Part shown: positions 43,746 through 55,190 of the stretch, piece by piece | Layout: the number at the start of each line of letters is the position of its first letter | Numbering within the stretch: the first letter of the stretch is position 1 | Source: Zea mays | Lineage: Eukaryota > Streptophyta > Magnoliopsida > Poales > Poaceae | Assembly: GCF_902167145.1 (NCBI RefSeq) | Contig: NC_050097.1 | Coordinates: forward strand, 226,443,034 to 226,507,033 | DNA: 64,000 nt | Direction: 5' to 3' | Translations under genes and position numbers: made by a program | Notes under the pieces: model-generated | What the model was told of the DNA's origin: nothing | The model's database searches: none | Seen by the model: only the letters and a program-made list of their open reading frames with translations

Positions 43746-46700
43746 CTAAACACTGTGTGATATTGTGTACAAACTTAGTTCTGGGAATTTTTGCAAATTT
43801 CCATTTACATTGTAGAATAGCCCTTGTTGATGAAGAACTTCACGGCGCATAAAGTAAAGCAAGTCTCTTATAACCTTAGCCACGCCGGTGGAAACCATAT
43901 CTCTTTCTAACCATTCAGCATTGATCTTAGATTTAGGAACCTGCAATGAAAGCAAAAAGCAATCGGTGCTAAGAGTAATGTGATGAGCAACAATATAACA
44001 TAAAAATTGCAACATAGACAATGATAGCGAACTTACATCCTCACGATTGACCATGTAATGGAAGGTGACACGACACCATTCGCATACATAATAACCGCAC
44101 AGGACAGTACCCGGAGGTTGTTTGTCACCATATGGAAATAATGATATTGACAAATTAGGCTTGTCCTCTGGATGTTCGCCGCCAAGATCTTTCCAATAAA
44201 AACGGTATGCACTGCATATAAGAATAGCATTGTGAGATTAAGAATACATTTGTTAAGTTGTAATAAGTACAAGTGTGCAATAATAATCATACTTCTCTAA
44301 AATCTTCAAGAAGTCATTATACGTAGCCTTTTCCATTCTCAGTGAGTCGAAGACCACGACTTTACCATCCTTTGGCCAGATCATGATACAAATGTAGTGG
44401 TCACTATATAGACATAGACGAAAACACATGTTAATATCACGATTGCCATAATTTATAGTTCAAAATTAAACCATGTCGATAACTTACTTAAAGTGGTGCA
44501 GAGCTATTATTAAGTCCTTGCCATGTTGTACATGATTATACATGGCTCGTCCAATGTATGCCGCCATTACCTTCATTTTCTTTCTCTGATTCTGTTTGAC
44601 GGCTTTCTCAAATTCAGCATCGTCCAAGTCTTTGTATTCTTCTCCTTGCCTCCGAGCAACTACTTTGTAGCGAGCTTGGGATATCATCAACGGGTCAAGA
44701 AACCCTGTCTTAAGTTGTTTCTTCTTATCATCCATGTATTGCATCCTACGTGTAATAGTGTTAATCGATAGACTATCGTTTATGTGTGCGTGTACAAAAC
44801 TAACAAATATGAAAGTTTAGAGGTACTTACAAGCAAAAGAGGGTTAAGTAGTTGGTTTCCATCCTTTGTCGGTGGTACAACGACCAGAGATCGTCAAAGA
44901 ATAAATGCCGCACAGGATTTATATGATCATTGCTCCAAAATGCATCTTCTGGCACAACAAATGTGAATTCCTCGAGTTTGTATTTGTTGCTAGCCACCAT
45001 GTACCACTCATGCATTCTAATCTCCGGAGTCGACAACTTAGAAAGTTGCACCGTCGTTAAGAACGGCCTCCCATTCACAAATTTAGGAGGAACATCCTCC
45101 TTCTTGTATACCGAGATATTGGTTTTAAGACGTAATGATTCTCGATTATGAATCATTCCATCTTCTTCCCATACTTCGAAATTGTCTATTTGGGACGACC
45201 GTGTGCCTACTCCATGAGATGCTGATACCGCTTTTGATTGATTAGTCATAACTCTCTGCAATTTATGCAGGTAGCGTGCCACTGATTCTGACGGTTTCTT
45301 GACATCGTCAGTGGCGATTCGCTTATGAATTTTCTTTGAAATAGTTGGCCCTTCAACATTGGTGCCAACCTTTGGTTCCTTTTTGATGTTGACGTCGACA
45401 TTCTGAGGAACAATTTTGTCTACGTCCCCCTCGTCGAGTTCCTTCGCAAGAGGCGATATGATTGTTTCAACGATTTTTTTGGAGGTCGGTGTCATATTTT
45501 CCTGCACCATGGGGTGTGGAATGATCGAACTAGCTTTTTGTTGCATTGGTGTTGAATTTGGCTCATCACCAAACTTGATGTCGCGTCGATGCCAAAGGAC
45601 CAACTCGTTCATTGCCTCCTGCAAAGTTATGATCCCCTCAACTGGAAAATCTATCTCCCAATCTTCACAACCACTGTCTGTGATTTCTAGAACTTGGACC
45701 ACATCATAGTGTGGCGGGACAGGATTGTCCTTGTAGTTAACAAGTCCTGGTTTTACCATACCAGTAGCAGCTTGCTTTGTTTTTGTCCCAGATCGATTGA
45801 TTGGAATATGAAGAAAGCAAGGCTTGTCCTCAACAATATGGTCTACAGGGTACTTGGTCAAGTCTTGCACAGATCCAACGCTGCTAGGGACTATAGGTGG
45901 ACTCATGTGGCTTGGCTTGAGTTCAAATGATATGCATTTTGTTTTCTTCATTTTGTTCATCACGTCATTAATAGCCTTTTGTACCCTTTCATCAATAGTC
46001 TCTTCAAGGGTCCTTTTTGACTTCTCGTGTTTCCTATATGACGACGCATACTCTGGAAACGCCTCTCTCCAGGAAATCTTAGAAGAGATTCCCCGAGCCC
46101 GTCCAGTATGTTCAGGATTGCCTAGTGTTGCAGTTAGTATGTCATTCTCCCTCCTAGGCTTAAATTCTCCTTTTTTTCTCTTATCTGCATATTCTTGAAT
46201 TTTTGTCGAAACTTCGCCTACCAATTCTGGATGCAAAAGTTTGCCGTCCTCACTCAAACCTGCCCGACCTAAGATCCAACGAATAGCTCTCTCATCGATA
46301 TCTTTTAATATTGGGTCCAAAGTGCCGTTAGTTATAGCTTCCTCGATAATCCTGTTCCACTGCACAACTTTATGGTGATATCCGCTTGACCCCAGGCGAT
46401 GGGGGTGTTTTTTCATCTTCGCTCTCTGAGAATTAGTTTCGCCCAGTTCTTTGGCCTTCAGTTCGGTCTTCTGACGAACAAATTCCTCCCACTGAGCTTG
46501 AGTGATTTTCCCCATTTTCTTGGGCGGAGGAACCTTATTCTTCTTAACAAAGTCCCTATTCATCTCGGCCTTCCACCCACGAAACATCTTGGCCATAGCA
46601 GAGAGCATCGACTTCCTTACTGCATCCTCTGTGCCTTTTGGGAACTTGAATGACTCAGACAACTTAGCACATAGCTTGTTGCGGGTGTCTTCATCTAAAT

Positions 46701-47257
46701 CCTTCCATTTTTGAAGTGTGATTGACACTATATCTAACAGTAGACCCGCAGGAATTTCGAAACTTTGTAACCACGTCAAGTGGTTCTTCAGGAAACCCCT
46801 CTGCATTTAGTTTTGTTACGTACATAACTGCACCTTCTTTCATCTGATTTGGACCTCGTCGCCCTCGTTTCCGCTTATGTGAAACGGATGATTCAGGCAT
46901 CGGAGCATCCTCTGTGTTTCGTGTAGAAGATGCATCCTCTTTCTTCTCTTCATTTGAAATCTATATAGTGAAAAAATTAATGGCCTTTCATATATGAACA
47001 TTATTTTACAATATAGTCGGCATATTTCTATTTACCTCTTCATCGTTGGGAATATAGTCGGCATCAAGCTCATCTGATGTTTTTTTCTTCCTTGGAGGTA
47101 TAGGAGTACAAGGATTGTCGTCACTAGAACTATCCTCCCCGCTCCCTTCACCGGAGCTGCTCGTTGTCTGCCATTCAAGTTTGGTCGCGTCTTCATCAAC
47201 TTTGTTAGACGCACCGGTGCAGACCACATCCATACTAGGCTGCTCGTTGTCTGCCAT
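43746..47257 (-). CDS. CACTA accessory protein with C-terminal Ulp1-like cysteine protease domain
   Basis: The minus-strand gene has exons with GT-AG borders at about 47257-47036, 46960-44831, 44750-44486, 44404-44290, 44214-44036 and 43940-43746. The N-terminus is acidic (MADNEQPSMDVV). A basic region (HKRKRGRRGPNQ) follows, then the conserved core (KWKDLDEDTRNKLC, RRENDILTATLGNPEHT). The C-terminus reads DHYICIMIWPKDGK, VVVFDSL and KQPPGTVLCGYYVCEW, so the Ulp1/C48 triad His, Asp, Cys and the oxyanion Gln are all visible. One frameshift is apparent near 46725, where VVTKFRNSCGSTVRYSV passes into ITLQKWKDL in another frame. Ulp1-like domains are known in some plant transposons, but their role in transposition is unclear. 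Confidence 0.78.
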
Positions 47258-47379
47258 TCAAGCTGGTTCCATCAATAAAGGGATATACTGTTAGTCTGAT
47301 ATACTGGTTCCATCAATAAGGGAACTTGGAGAAAAGGTGATTCAAAAGAAATCGAGCCCAAACCCCCCTACGGGGCAGG

Positions 47380-47690
47380 ATCGGGTCGGGAAGCAAGCTC
47401 GCAGATAGAAGGGCACTTTCCAATGCAGTTAGACAGAGAAGGCATGGCTGTGATGTTATAATGCTGAAGGACCCCAAGAAGAGATTATGCCCTATAGTCT
47501 ACCACCTCTCGTTATTTGTGGGCTTCACCGAGGGCGGGAAACATTTGGTGACATCAAACGACCTTCGGGCTGGGGACGTCTGCGAGCTTGTTAAGGGGCC
47601 AGACGATGGTGAGCCGGTGTACTCTGTCCGGATGTGTGGTCACAAAATTTAAAGCCGCCTCGGCTTCATCTGTGCGCTTCTCTTCTCTTA
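47380..47690 (+). repeat. Inverted repeat with captured B3-domain fragment, left arm
   Basis: 311 bases are the inverted copy of 47723-48034, separated by a 32-base spacer. By eye identity is roughly 90 percent. Confidence 0.9.
47461..47652 (+). pseudogene. B3-type DNA-binding domain fragment (copy 1)
   Basis: The 63-codon frame reads LKDPKKRLCPIVYHLS, FVGFTEGGKHLV, NDLRAGDVCELV, EPVYSVRM. The pattern of a strand, a GWK-like turn, N-x-L-x-x-GDVC and a final strand is typical of plant B3 domains. GW has become GG here, while copy 2 keeps GW. It is a fragment with no gene context of its own and presumably a captured piece of a host B3 gene. Confidence 0.55.
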
Positions 47691-47721
47691 TGTCGGCTAC
47701 TAAGATCACTTAGCACCCCAC

Positions 47722-47952
47722 CTAAGAGAAGAGAAGCACACACATGCAGCCGGGGCGGCTTTTAATTTTGTGACCACACATCCGGACATAGTACACCGGC
47801 TCAACATCGTCTGGCCCCTTAACAAGCTCGCAGACGTCTTCAGCCCGAAGGTCATTTGCTATCACCAAATGTTTCCAGCCATCGGTGAAGCCCACAAATA
47901 ACGGGAGGTGGTAGACTACAGGACTTAATCTCTTCTTGGGGTCCTTCAGCAT
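47722..47952 (-). pseudogene. B3-type DNA-binding domain fragment (copy 2, inverted)
   Basis: The frame reads LKDPKKRLSPVVYHLP, FVGFTDGWKHLV, NDLRAEDVCELV, EPVYYVRM. It is the inverted duplicate of copy 1, with a GW intact but GD changed to ED. It runs on into non-B3 sequence (IKSRPGCMCVL). Confidence 0.55.
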
Positions 47953-48034
47953 TATAACATCACAACCATGCCTTCTCTGTCTAACTGCATTGGAAAGTGC
48001 ACTTCTATCTGCGAGCTTGCTTCCCGACCCGATT
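47723..48034 (-). repeat. Inverted repeat with captured B3-domain fragment, right arm
   Basis: 312 bases pairing with 47380-47690. Transcription through both arms would give an RNA hairpin of about 310 bp. Confidence 0.9.
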
Positions 48035-48320
48035 CAGGCATTCTCCATATAAGTCCCAAACAGATAATAGGGATGAGGTAGTCAAGATTGTAGGCGCTAG
48101 TGCTCAACTACTAGCATCTATAGATATGGACACAAGTCCAAATTTGGTGCTACTCGGCACCATCGATATCACTAGAAAAAAATACATCAAAGAGATCCAC
48201 TTCCCAATAGTACTCGAAGATAGTTCATTGACTTGACACTCTCTAAGAGGTTCATACAAAATACATTATCTCTAAGAGTGAAACCTACAATACTCATATC
48301 ATGTTGTTTAGGACTAAACA

Positions 48321-48695
48321 TCAACAACCCCTTGACTGGTCGCTATCATACTCAATTCCAAAATATTTTTCCAATATGTCGGCTTGAGTAAGGAGATCTG
48401 GGCTTGGGAGTTCCTCCAAATCATCTGCAGCTTCATCATCTTCAGCATATTGCAGGGCTTCATCTTGAATAATTTTAGCCCTCTTGGAGTCAGCATACTT
48501 TTTGATGGACAAAGCACACTTCTCAAGCATGTCGCATACATCTCCAATTTGAAACAAAGTGGTCTTAAGTGTGTACACTGATTCCGGTTCACTAGTATCC
48601 ACAACCCCATCAGTCACTAGACTGCGAATGATGTCAACATGTGTCTCGATGACTCGAACTGAGCTCTCAACCATGTCAAGTGGCTCTTTTTCCAT
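48321..48695 (-). CDS. Unrecognised acidic protein, about 124 aa
   Basis: From ATG 48695 the frame reads MEKEPLDMVESSVRV, is rich in D, E and L, has a possible helix with a CDMLEKCALSIKKYA segment, and ends FGIEYDSDQSRGC. It looks more protein-like than the neighbouring frames and lies inside the CACTA element between its two genes. I do not recognise it; it could be an element exon or a second captured fragment. The longer frame upstream starts only at a TTG. Confidence 0.35.
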   Translation of the reverse strand: MEKEPLDMVESSVRVIETHVDIIRSLVTDGVVDTSEPESVYTLKTTLFQIGDVCDMLEKCALSIKKYADSKRAKIIQDEALQYAEDDEAADDLEELPSPDLLTQADILEKYFGIEYDSDQSRGC

Positions 48696-49379
48696 CTCTA
48701 AAACTGAAAATGGCCAAGTCTCACAATCAAAATTGAGATCGCAACAAAGGCAGGGATCAGAGGGAAAACAAGGATGTGGCTTATAGGGCAAAAAGAGGGG
48801 TCCAAATAACATTGTCATGGCTATGAACAAGTCAAAGATGGGAGATAAGAACAAGTCTTATAACATAGGGTTGGGAAGCAAAGATAGGTAGTCAAAAAAC
48901 TAAGAAGGGAGATAAGAACAAGTCTTATAACATAGGGAGATAATAACATTGTCATGGCTATGTACTTCCATGATGTATGTGGCCATAAGCACATTTGCCC
49001 TAATGATTATCAAACAAAGATAGGTAGTCAAAAAACACTAAAAATAGACTTGTTGCCCCAATCACTATGGAGATTTTCTACCAAGAAGGGGTCCTAGTAG
49101 TTGCATCAACTATCCATGACAAGATCAAACAACTGACATCGATGGAGGGACACAAAATTCTTCATTCGAAGGATACTAACACCTTAATGGTATACAAACA
49201 TTTAATCACAAGGGATACAAGCTACTAAAGCAAAAATGGTGACCTTAACAAAATATGTAAGTGAAAACACCAACAATATAAGCATAATGACCAACATTAA
49301 CAATATAAGATTAACAATAATTAATCTAAGCACTGATAATTAATCTAATGTACACTATCTGCAATGTAGTGCACCATGA

Positions 49380-49545
49380 TCAAGGAGTGCACTGAGGAAT
49401 CAAGGCATGACTAGCAGAAACAAGTAATCAAGGCATGAATTTGTAACAAGTAATCAAGGCATGATCAAGGAGTGCACCGAGGAATCAAGGCATGACTAGC
49501 AAAAACAAGTAATCAAGGCATGAATTTGTAACAAGTAATTAAGGC
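49380..49545 (+). repeat. Tandem duplication of about 83 bp
   Basis: Two adjacent copies of a unit with CAAGGAGTGCAC, GAATCAAGGCATGACTAGCA and AACAAGTAATCAAGGCATGA, with a third partial copy running to about 49560. Confidence 0.7.
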
Positions 49546-49559
49546 ATGAACAAGGAGTG

Positions 49560-49880
49560 CACCGAGGGCTCGGAGATGGGCACGGCGGCGCACTCGGCGC
49601 TCGGGCTCGGGGACGGGGACGGCGACGCTTGGCCTCGGGGACGGGGACAGAGGCGCTCGGGCTCGGAGATGGAGACGGCGACGCTCGGGCTCGGAGATGG
49701 AGACGGTGACGCTCGGGCTCGGAGATGGGGACAGGGACGGCGGAGTTGGGCTCGGGGACGGCGCGGCGTGGCGGGCGCCCAGCTCGGAGACGGTGGCGCT
49801 TGGGCTCGGGCTCGGCGACGGCGTGGCGGGCGCTCACGGCTCGGAGACGGGGACGGGAACGGCGACGCAGTATCAGCCTG
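49560..49880 (+). repeat. GC-rich minisatellite of GCTCGGGGACGGGGAC-type units
   Basis: Irregular units of 24-40 bases containing GCTCGG and GACGGCGAC words. The open frames here (both strands) reflect composition only. It lies upstream of the TNP2 gene. Confidence 0.7.
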
Positions 49881-49948
49881 GCGGCGTAGTATCAGCTCCG
49901 GGCGAAACCTAAACCCTAAACCACCGTACCGAGGCTTTTATATTGTAA

Positions 49949-50118
49949 ACACATCACAGGCGGATTTTAAGAAAAACCGCTTGTGATGTATAACATCACA
50001 AGCGGTTTTCTATTTCGACCGCCTGTGATATGTAAACTTCACAGGCGGTCGAAATAGAAAAGCGCTTGTGATGTTAAACATCACAAGCGGTTTTTCTAAA
50101 AATCCGCCTGTGATGTGT
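49949..50118. promoter_or_regulatory. Hairpin of subterminal motifs between the two divergent CACTA genes
   Basis: A near-perfect 170-bp palindrome with 85-base arms contains eight copies of CACAGGCGG/CCGCCTGTGA or the variant CACAAGCGG. This is the motif of the element ends, placed about 530 bases upstream of the TNP2 start. If the element's protein binds the motif, as TnpA does in En/Spm, this would be an autoregulatory site; that is inference. Confidence 0.6.
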
Positions 50119-50645
50119 ATGTAGTATAAAAGAATCGGTGGTTCCAGCGCAGGAACCCTAACTTCCGGAGCCCGACACGTCGCTAGGCTGCGCACTGTAG
50201 CGGCGGCGGATTTTTTTTATCTACGGGGAGAAGGTTTTGTTTTTGATTTTCGGGCTTGATTTCAAGAGTTTATGCATATATATGATCTCCGTTTGTTTTC
50301 TTTCTCATTTTGATACGATTTTTTGCCTCAATTTTGTAATATAGACCGGAATTGAAGAAAAACTCAGGAATTCCAAGATTTGGACTTGTAGTTGATCTAA
50401 TTTAAAGATTTTTTATGAAGAGTTGTCTCACCTCAAGGTACTTATATTGCTGCAATCTTGTTTCATTTTCATGCACATTAATTCGTTCATGATTTAGGGA
50501 TTAAATTCAATTAATTAGGGATATTTTAAAAAAAATTTGTCTCATGTGCTAGGTACATCTCGATATGATCTTGTTTCACTTTCATGAACATTTATTTTTT
50601 CATGTTACATCTCGATATTGACGTTAATCAATATAGGGATAGGTA

Positions 50646-53600
50646 ATGGACCGAGGTTGGATGTATAATGTGCCAAGACCACATCCGTCGTACATTCGAA
50701 ATTTGAGAAGCTTTATTGAAGCGGCCAACAAGCACGCGAATTTGCGAAAGAGCAAGGAGATATTATGTCCGTGCATCGATTGTGATAATAAGATAGCTTG
50801 GAGAGATATAGGAGTAATCCAATCACATCTGCTAAAAAGAGGGTTTAAAAACAATTACACGATATGGTCAGAACATGGTGAGTTGGATCCGTGTGAAGTG
50901 CCTGGTAATGACGAGAGAGTTGTCGGAATTTTAGATCTTAAAGTTGATGGTAAAGTGGATAATGTGGATGCTAATCAAGATTTTGAAGAATTTGATTGTG
51001 AAGAGATGTTGCGCCATATGGAACCAGAAATGTTAAGTTCTGTGGGATCGCAGAAAGGGCTATCTAAAATGGAGGGACTCGAAAGTGCCTCAAAAGAACC
51101 TTTATATGATGAATCAAAGGGTTGTGACAAAGAGTTTACTACACTGCGTACAGTTCTAGAACTTCTGAAGTTGAAGGCTAGCGCCGGATGGTCTGATACT
51201 AGCTTCACAGATCTTTTGAATTTTCTGTCTCAATTACTACCAAAACCCAACAAACTACCAACAAGCACTTATAAAGCGAAGAAGCTTATATCTCCCATAG
51301 CTCTGGGTGTGCAAAAAATTCATGCATGTCCGAACCATTGTATTCTGTATCGTGGCGATTTTGAGAACGCATCAAGATGCCCAGTTTGCAATGTCAGTCG
51401 ATACAAGAAGAGCTACAATCAAGACTGTGTAAAAAAATTCCCGAAGAAAAATAAAAACAAGAAATCCACTATTGGACCTGAAAGTGACGATGACACTTTT
51501 GATGACATGGATGGGAAAAAGAAGTCAAAGAACCCAGCTTTGGTGATGTGGTATCTTCCAGTAATTGATCGCTTAAAACGTTTGTTCTCAAATCCTAGGG
51601 AGGCTGAGCTTATGCGTTGGCATGCTGAAAATCGCAAGCAGAATAACAAACAGATTCGACACCCTGCTGATGCATCACAATGGAAAAATTTCGATCTTAT
51701 GTATCCTGAGTTTGCCAAAGAAACCAGAAATGTAAGATTTGCTTTGGGTACAGACGGAATGAATCCATTTGGTGAAAAAAGAAGTGTACATAGCACCTGG
51801 CCCGTGACTTTAACGATGTACAACCTTCCATCATGGCTGTGTCACAAAAGAAAGTATATCATGTTGACTATTCTTATTCAAGGTCCAAAATCAGCTGGTG
51901 TTGATATTGATGTGTTCCTAGAACCTCTTATGGAAGATATGACAAAGCTCTGGAATGAAGGAGTTAGAATATGGGATGAGTATTGCCGTGAGTATTTCAA
52001 CTTAAGAGCAATTATATTTGTTACCATCCATGATTCTCCCGGTGGCGCCACACTATCAGGGCAAAAGACTAAAGGAAAGAATGGTTGTGTAGTGTGTGTC
52101 GATGGAACTGCTTCCATGTACCTTAAATCATCCAAGAAGCTGGTGTTCATGGGACACAGACGGTTCTTGATGAAGCAGCATAAGTACCGAAAGATGAAAG
52201 AGGAATTTAACAATCAACTGGAGAGTGAAGGTGCACCAAAGCCTTATAGTGGGAAACTTGTTTTTGAAATTGTAAAGAACATTCATGTTGTATTCGGAAA
52301 GGGAAAAACAAAGGAGAAAAGAGAAAGAGAACTGACCCTTCAACTTACACAACTTTCAAGAAGCAATCAATATTTTTCAAGTACCTCCCATACTGGAAGG
52401 ATATGGAAATTTGCCACAGCATTGATTTGATGCATGTAACAAAAAATGTTTTTGACAGCATCATTGGAACCTTGCTGGGCATGCCGAGTAAGACAAAAGA
52501 CGGACTTAAATCACGCAATGATCTAGTAGATCTTCAAATCAGACCGGAACTTCATCCAGTGGATAGTGGCAAAGGGAAGCCTTACCTCCCCCCAGCTAGC
52601 TACAACTTGTCAGTTGAGGAGAGAACAAAGATTTGCAAATGTTTGCGTGGGGTCAAAGTGCCCACAGGTTTCTCATCCAATATCAGCAGACTAGTCAGGA
52701 TGAAGGACTTGTCTCTATTTGGCTACAACTCTCATGACTGCCATGTGATGATGACGGTGCTCCTCCCAATTGCGGTAAGAGCCCTCGAAACAGAGCATGT
52801 CAAAGTTGTCATCACACGCTTGTGTTACTTTTTCAATGCGGTTTCACAAAAAGTAATAGCTTTAGAAGACTTGGACTATCTAAAGGCATACATCATCGAG
52901 ACTATGTGCAAGCTTGAAATGTGTTTTCCTCCATCATTTTTTGATATGCAAGTACACCTAATCATACATCTCGTGGATCAGATAAAAATATTAGGGCCAC
53001 TATATTTACATCATATGTTTCAGTTGGAGCGATACCTGGGAGTATTAAAAGGTTATGTGCGAAATCGCGCTCACCCAGAGGGTTCAATCATGGAGGGATA
53101 CACTACAGAAGAAGTGATTGAGAGCTGTATAGATTACATCAGTGACGGAACAATGATAGGTGTGCCTGTACCTAAACATGAGGGTAAACTATGTGGGAGA
53201 GGGAGAATGGGCAAGAAAACTTTTCGCGTTGAGGATTACAAGCTAGTACATTGTGCTCATGGTAGTGTACTACAACATCTCACGATAGCCGAGCCTTACA
53301 TAGAGGAACACCTGAATGAGCTTCGTAAAGAAAATCAGAACCGCACAGAGGACTGGATCATGAGGGAGCACAAACATCATTTCAGCGAATGGTTAATGGA
53401 CAAAAACATCCCATTCGGAGACTCTTCGGAAGAGAAAACAATGAAGAATTTGGCTTCTGGGCCATCGTGTTTTGTGACATCATGGCAAGCATATGACATC
53501 AATGGGTACACATTCTACACTAAATCAAAAGACATGAAAAGTGTTGCACAAAATAGCGGTGTTCGTATCGATGCTTTTGACCTACATGGACAGAAGACCA

Positions 53601-54007
53601 CATATTTTGGATTCATAGAGGAAATATGGGAACTTGATTATGGCCCAAGCATGAAAATACCCTTATTTAAGTGCCAATGGGTACAACATCCCGTGGGGGT
53701 GATAGTGGATAACTACGGACTCACACTGGTAGACTTAAAGAAAGTAGGATATAAAGATGACCCGTGGGTTCTCGCCGAATGTGTTGCACAAGTGTTCTAT
53801 GTACTCGATCCAGCAGATGAGAAGATGCATGTAGTTATTTCTGAAAAGCAAAAAATTGTTGGAGTTGAGAATGTGGGAGACCAAGATGAGGAATACAATA
53901 AGTATGAAGAGATGTTCGTCTTTAACGGTCCAGAGAGAATCAAGCGTGTGGAAAAGAAAATTGATAAGAACTTAAAGCCATACATGCGGAAAAATGGTAG
54001 TTCATGA
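50646..54007 (+). CDS. CACTA TNP2 transposase (Transposase_21), one frameshift
   Basis: The enzyme excises and reinserts CACTA elements. Frame 1 (50646-about 52330) begins MDRGWMYNVPRPHPSYI, the Transpos_assoc zinc-type domain with CPCIDCDN near residue 42. It continues into the catalytic Transposase_21 region, with FALGTDGMNPFG near 370 and IHDSPGGATLSG near 460. Frame 2 (to 54007) carries MEICHSIDLMHVTKNVFDS, a DUF4218 region (HLIIHLVDQIKILGP, FQLERYLGVLKGYVRN) and a C-terminal DUF4216 region. The two parts overlap in different frames, and the switch falls in an A/G-rich run at about 52298-52330 with no clear intron, so a frameshift mutation is likely. All expected domains are otherwise present. 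Confidence 0.88.
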
Positions 54008-54239
54008 AAAATTGTATGAATCAAATTGTATTTGTTATCATGTATGATCGACTATGAATTGTGGTTGCCAATTAATTTAAAATCTCTCTAGTTATCTATG
54101 TGTGCTATTATAATTCATTTAAATTGTATTTGCATATTATTGTTAAAAATTAAATATTAATTCATTTAAATTGTATTTGCATATTTCTGTTAAAAATTAA
54201 AATTATTTTTATATTTAAATTGTATTTTTCATATTTTTA

Positions 54240-54436
54240 CAATCACAGACGGTTTTGTCTTAGGGTCCGCTTGTGAAAAGGATAGAGCACCACAGGCGGT
54301 CCTAAACAAAAACCGCTTGTGATACTATTACATCACAGGCGTACTAAACCGCCTGGGACATCACAGGCGGTTTTCTAACCGAACCGTCTGTGATATAAAA
54401 AGCCTACCGCTTGTATAGAGCCAAATTGTACTGGTG
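54240..54436. repeat. Right subterminal repeats (ACAGGCGGT family)
   Basis: Six or more copies of CACAGGCGGT/ACCGCTTGTGAT, some diverged (ACAGACGGT), lead to the right terminus. Confidence 0.8.
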
Positions 54437-54439
54437 TAT

Positions 54440-55027
54440 GCATGAGAGTTGAGAGGACGAAGCAAGTCGTCCAATATTCCCCTTATATACACAAATCAAT
54501 CAAATCAAATCAAAATACAGTACGTGCCACCGGTGTTTAACTTATTTGCCAAAGCAGCTTAACTAATTATTCATCTTAGAGTAGTTGCAGAGAACACTGG
54601 GAACACGCAGCAGATACATAGAACTATGTACTGTGCTACTGCACTCCACTAGTATGTTATTTGTTATGCATGCATGCATGCATGTATGTATACGTACCGT
54701 GTCCGTGTGCACCTCGTGCGGGTCAAATTAGACGGAGGGGCATCGCGTCGTCGTCGCAGAACCTGGGGCAGCTCTGGGCACGCCGCCGGCCGGTTGACCT
54801 CGCCAGATTTTATTTCTCTCATGATGATCGTCGTCGTCATCGCGCCACTTGCAGCGGTGTTATATCGATACGTAAGTAACCGATTCTTTGTACGCCACCA
54901 ACACATACGATTCGTACGATTCATACCGTATGGGCGGCGCGTATGGGCCCGTTTGCGTGGGGGTCGGGTGGAGACGTCACGTGGGGTGGGGGCAGATAGT
55001 CTATCATTTTCTCACTCTGCATTTTTT
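54440..55027. other. Flanking DNA with GCAT microsatellite, no gene
   Basis: A GCAT/GTAT repeat lies near 54666-54695, then GC-rich sequence. I see no supportable gene. Confidence 0.5.
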
Positions 55028-55190
55028 TTGTTTGGTTTGTGAAATAGAGTGAGTTAATTAATCATCACTTTATTCCTCATAGTTAATTGTTTAGTACTAA
55101 TATGTGGAATTGAGTCATCCCATCAAATTTGAGGAATGGACTCATGATGCATCACTTTATTTTGGATAGAGTAATTCATCAAACCAAACA
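55028..55190. mobile_element. Tourist-like MITE or foldback element
   Basis: The ends TTGTTTGGTTTGTGAAATAGAG and its inverted counterpart near 55166-55190 bracket AT-rich sequence. The true left end may be GGGCCCGTTTG near 54946. No clear target duplication was found. Confidence 0.45.

Larger units (their letters stand above)
43271..54436. mobile_element. 11.2-kb CACTA transposon with two divergent genes, TSD TAT
   Basis: The left end CACTACTACAGG (43271) and right end (reverse complement CACCAGTACAATTT, to 54436) are imperfect inverted termini flanked by TAT (43268-43270 and 54437-54439). The subterminal motif is ACAGGCGGT/ACCGCCTGTGAT, unlike the GCCGAGTG family. It carries an accessory gene with a Ulp1-like domain on the minus strand and a TNP2 transposase on the plus strand, back to back. 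Each has one apparent frameshift, so it is close to autonomous. Between the genes lie a captured, inverted B3-domain fragment, a minisatellite and a motif hairpin. Confidence 0.9.

Noticed and set aside
49496..49986. Arginine/serine-rich and glycine-rich frames on both strands
   Set aside because: They are produced by a GC-rich minisatellite, with no start context or domain.
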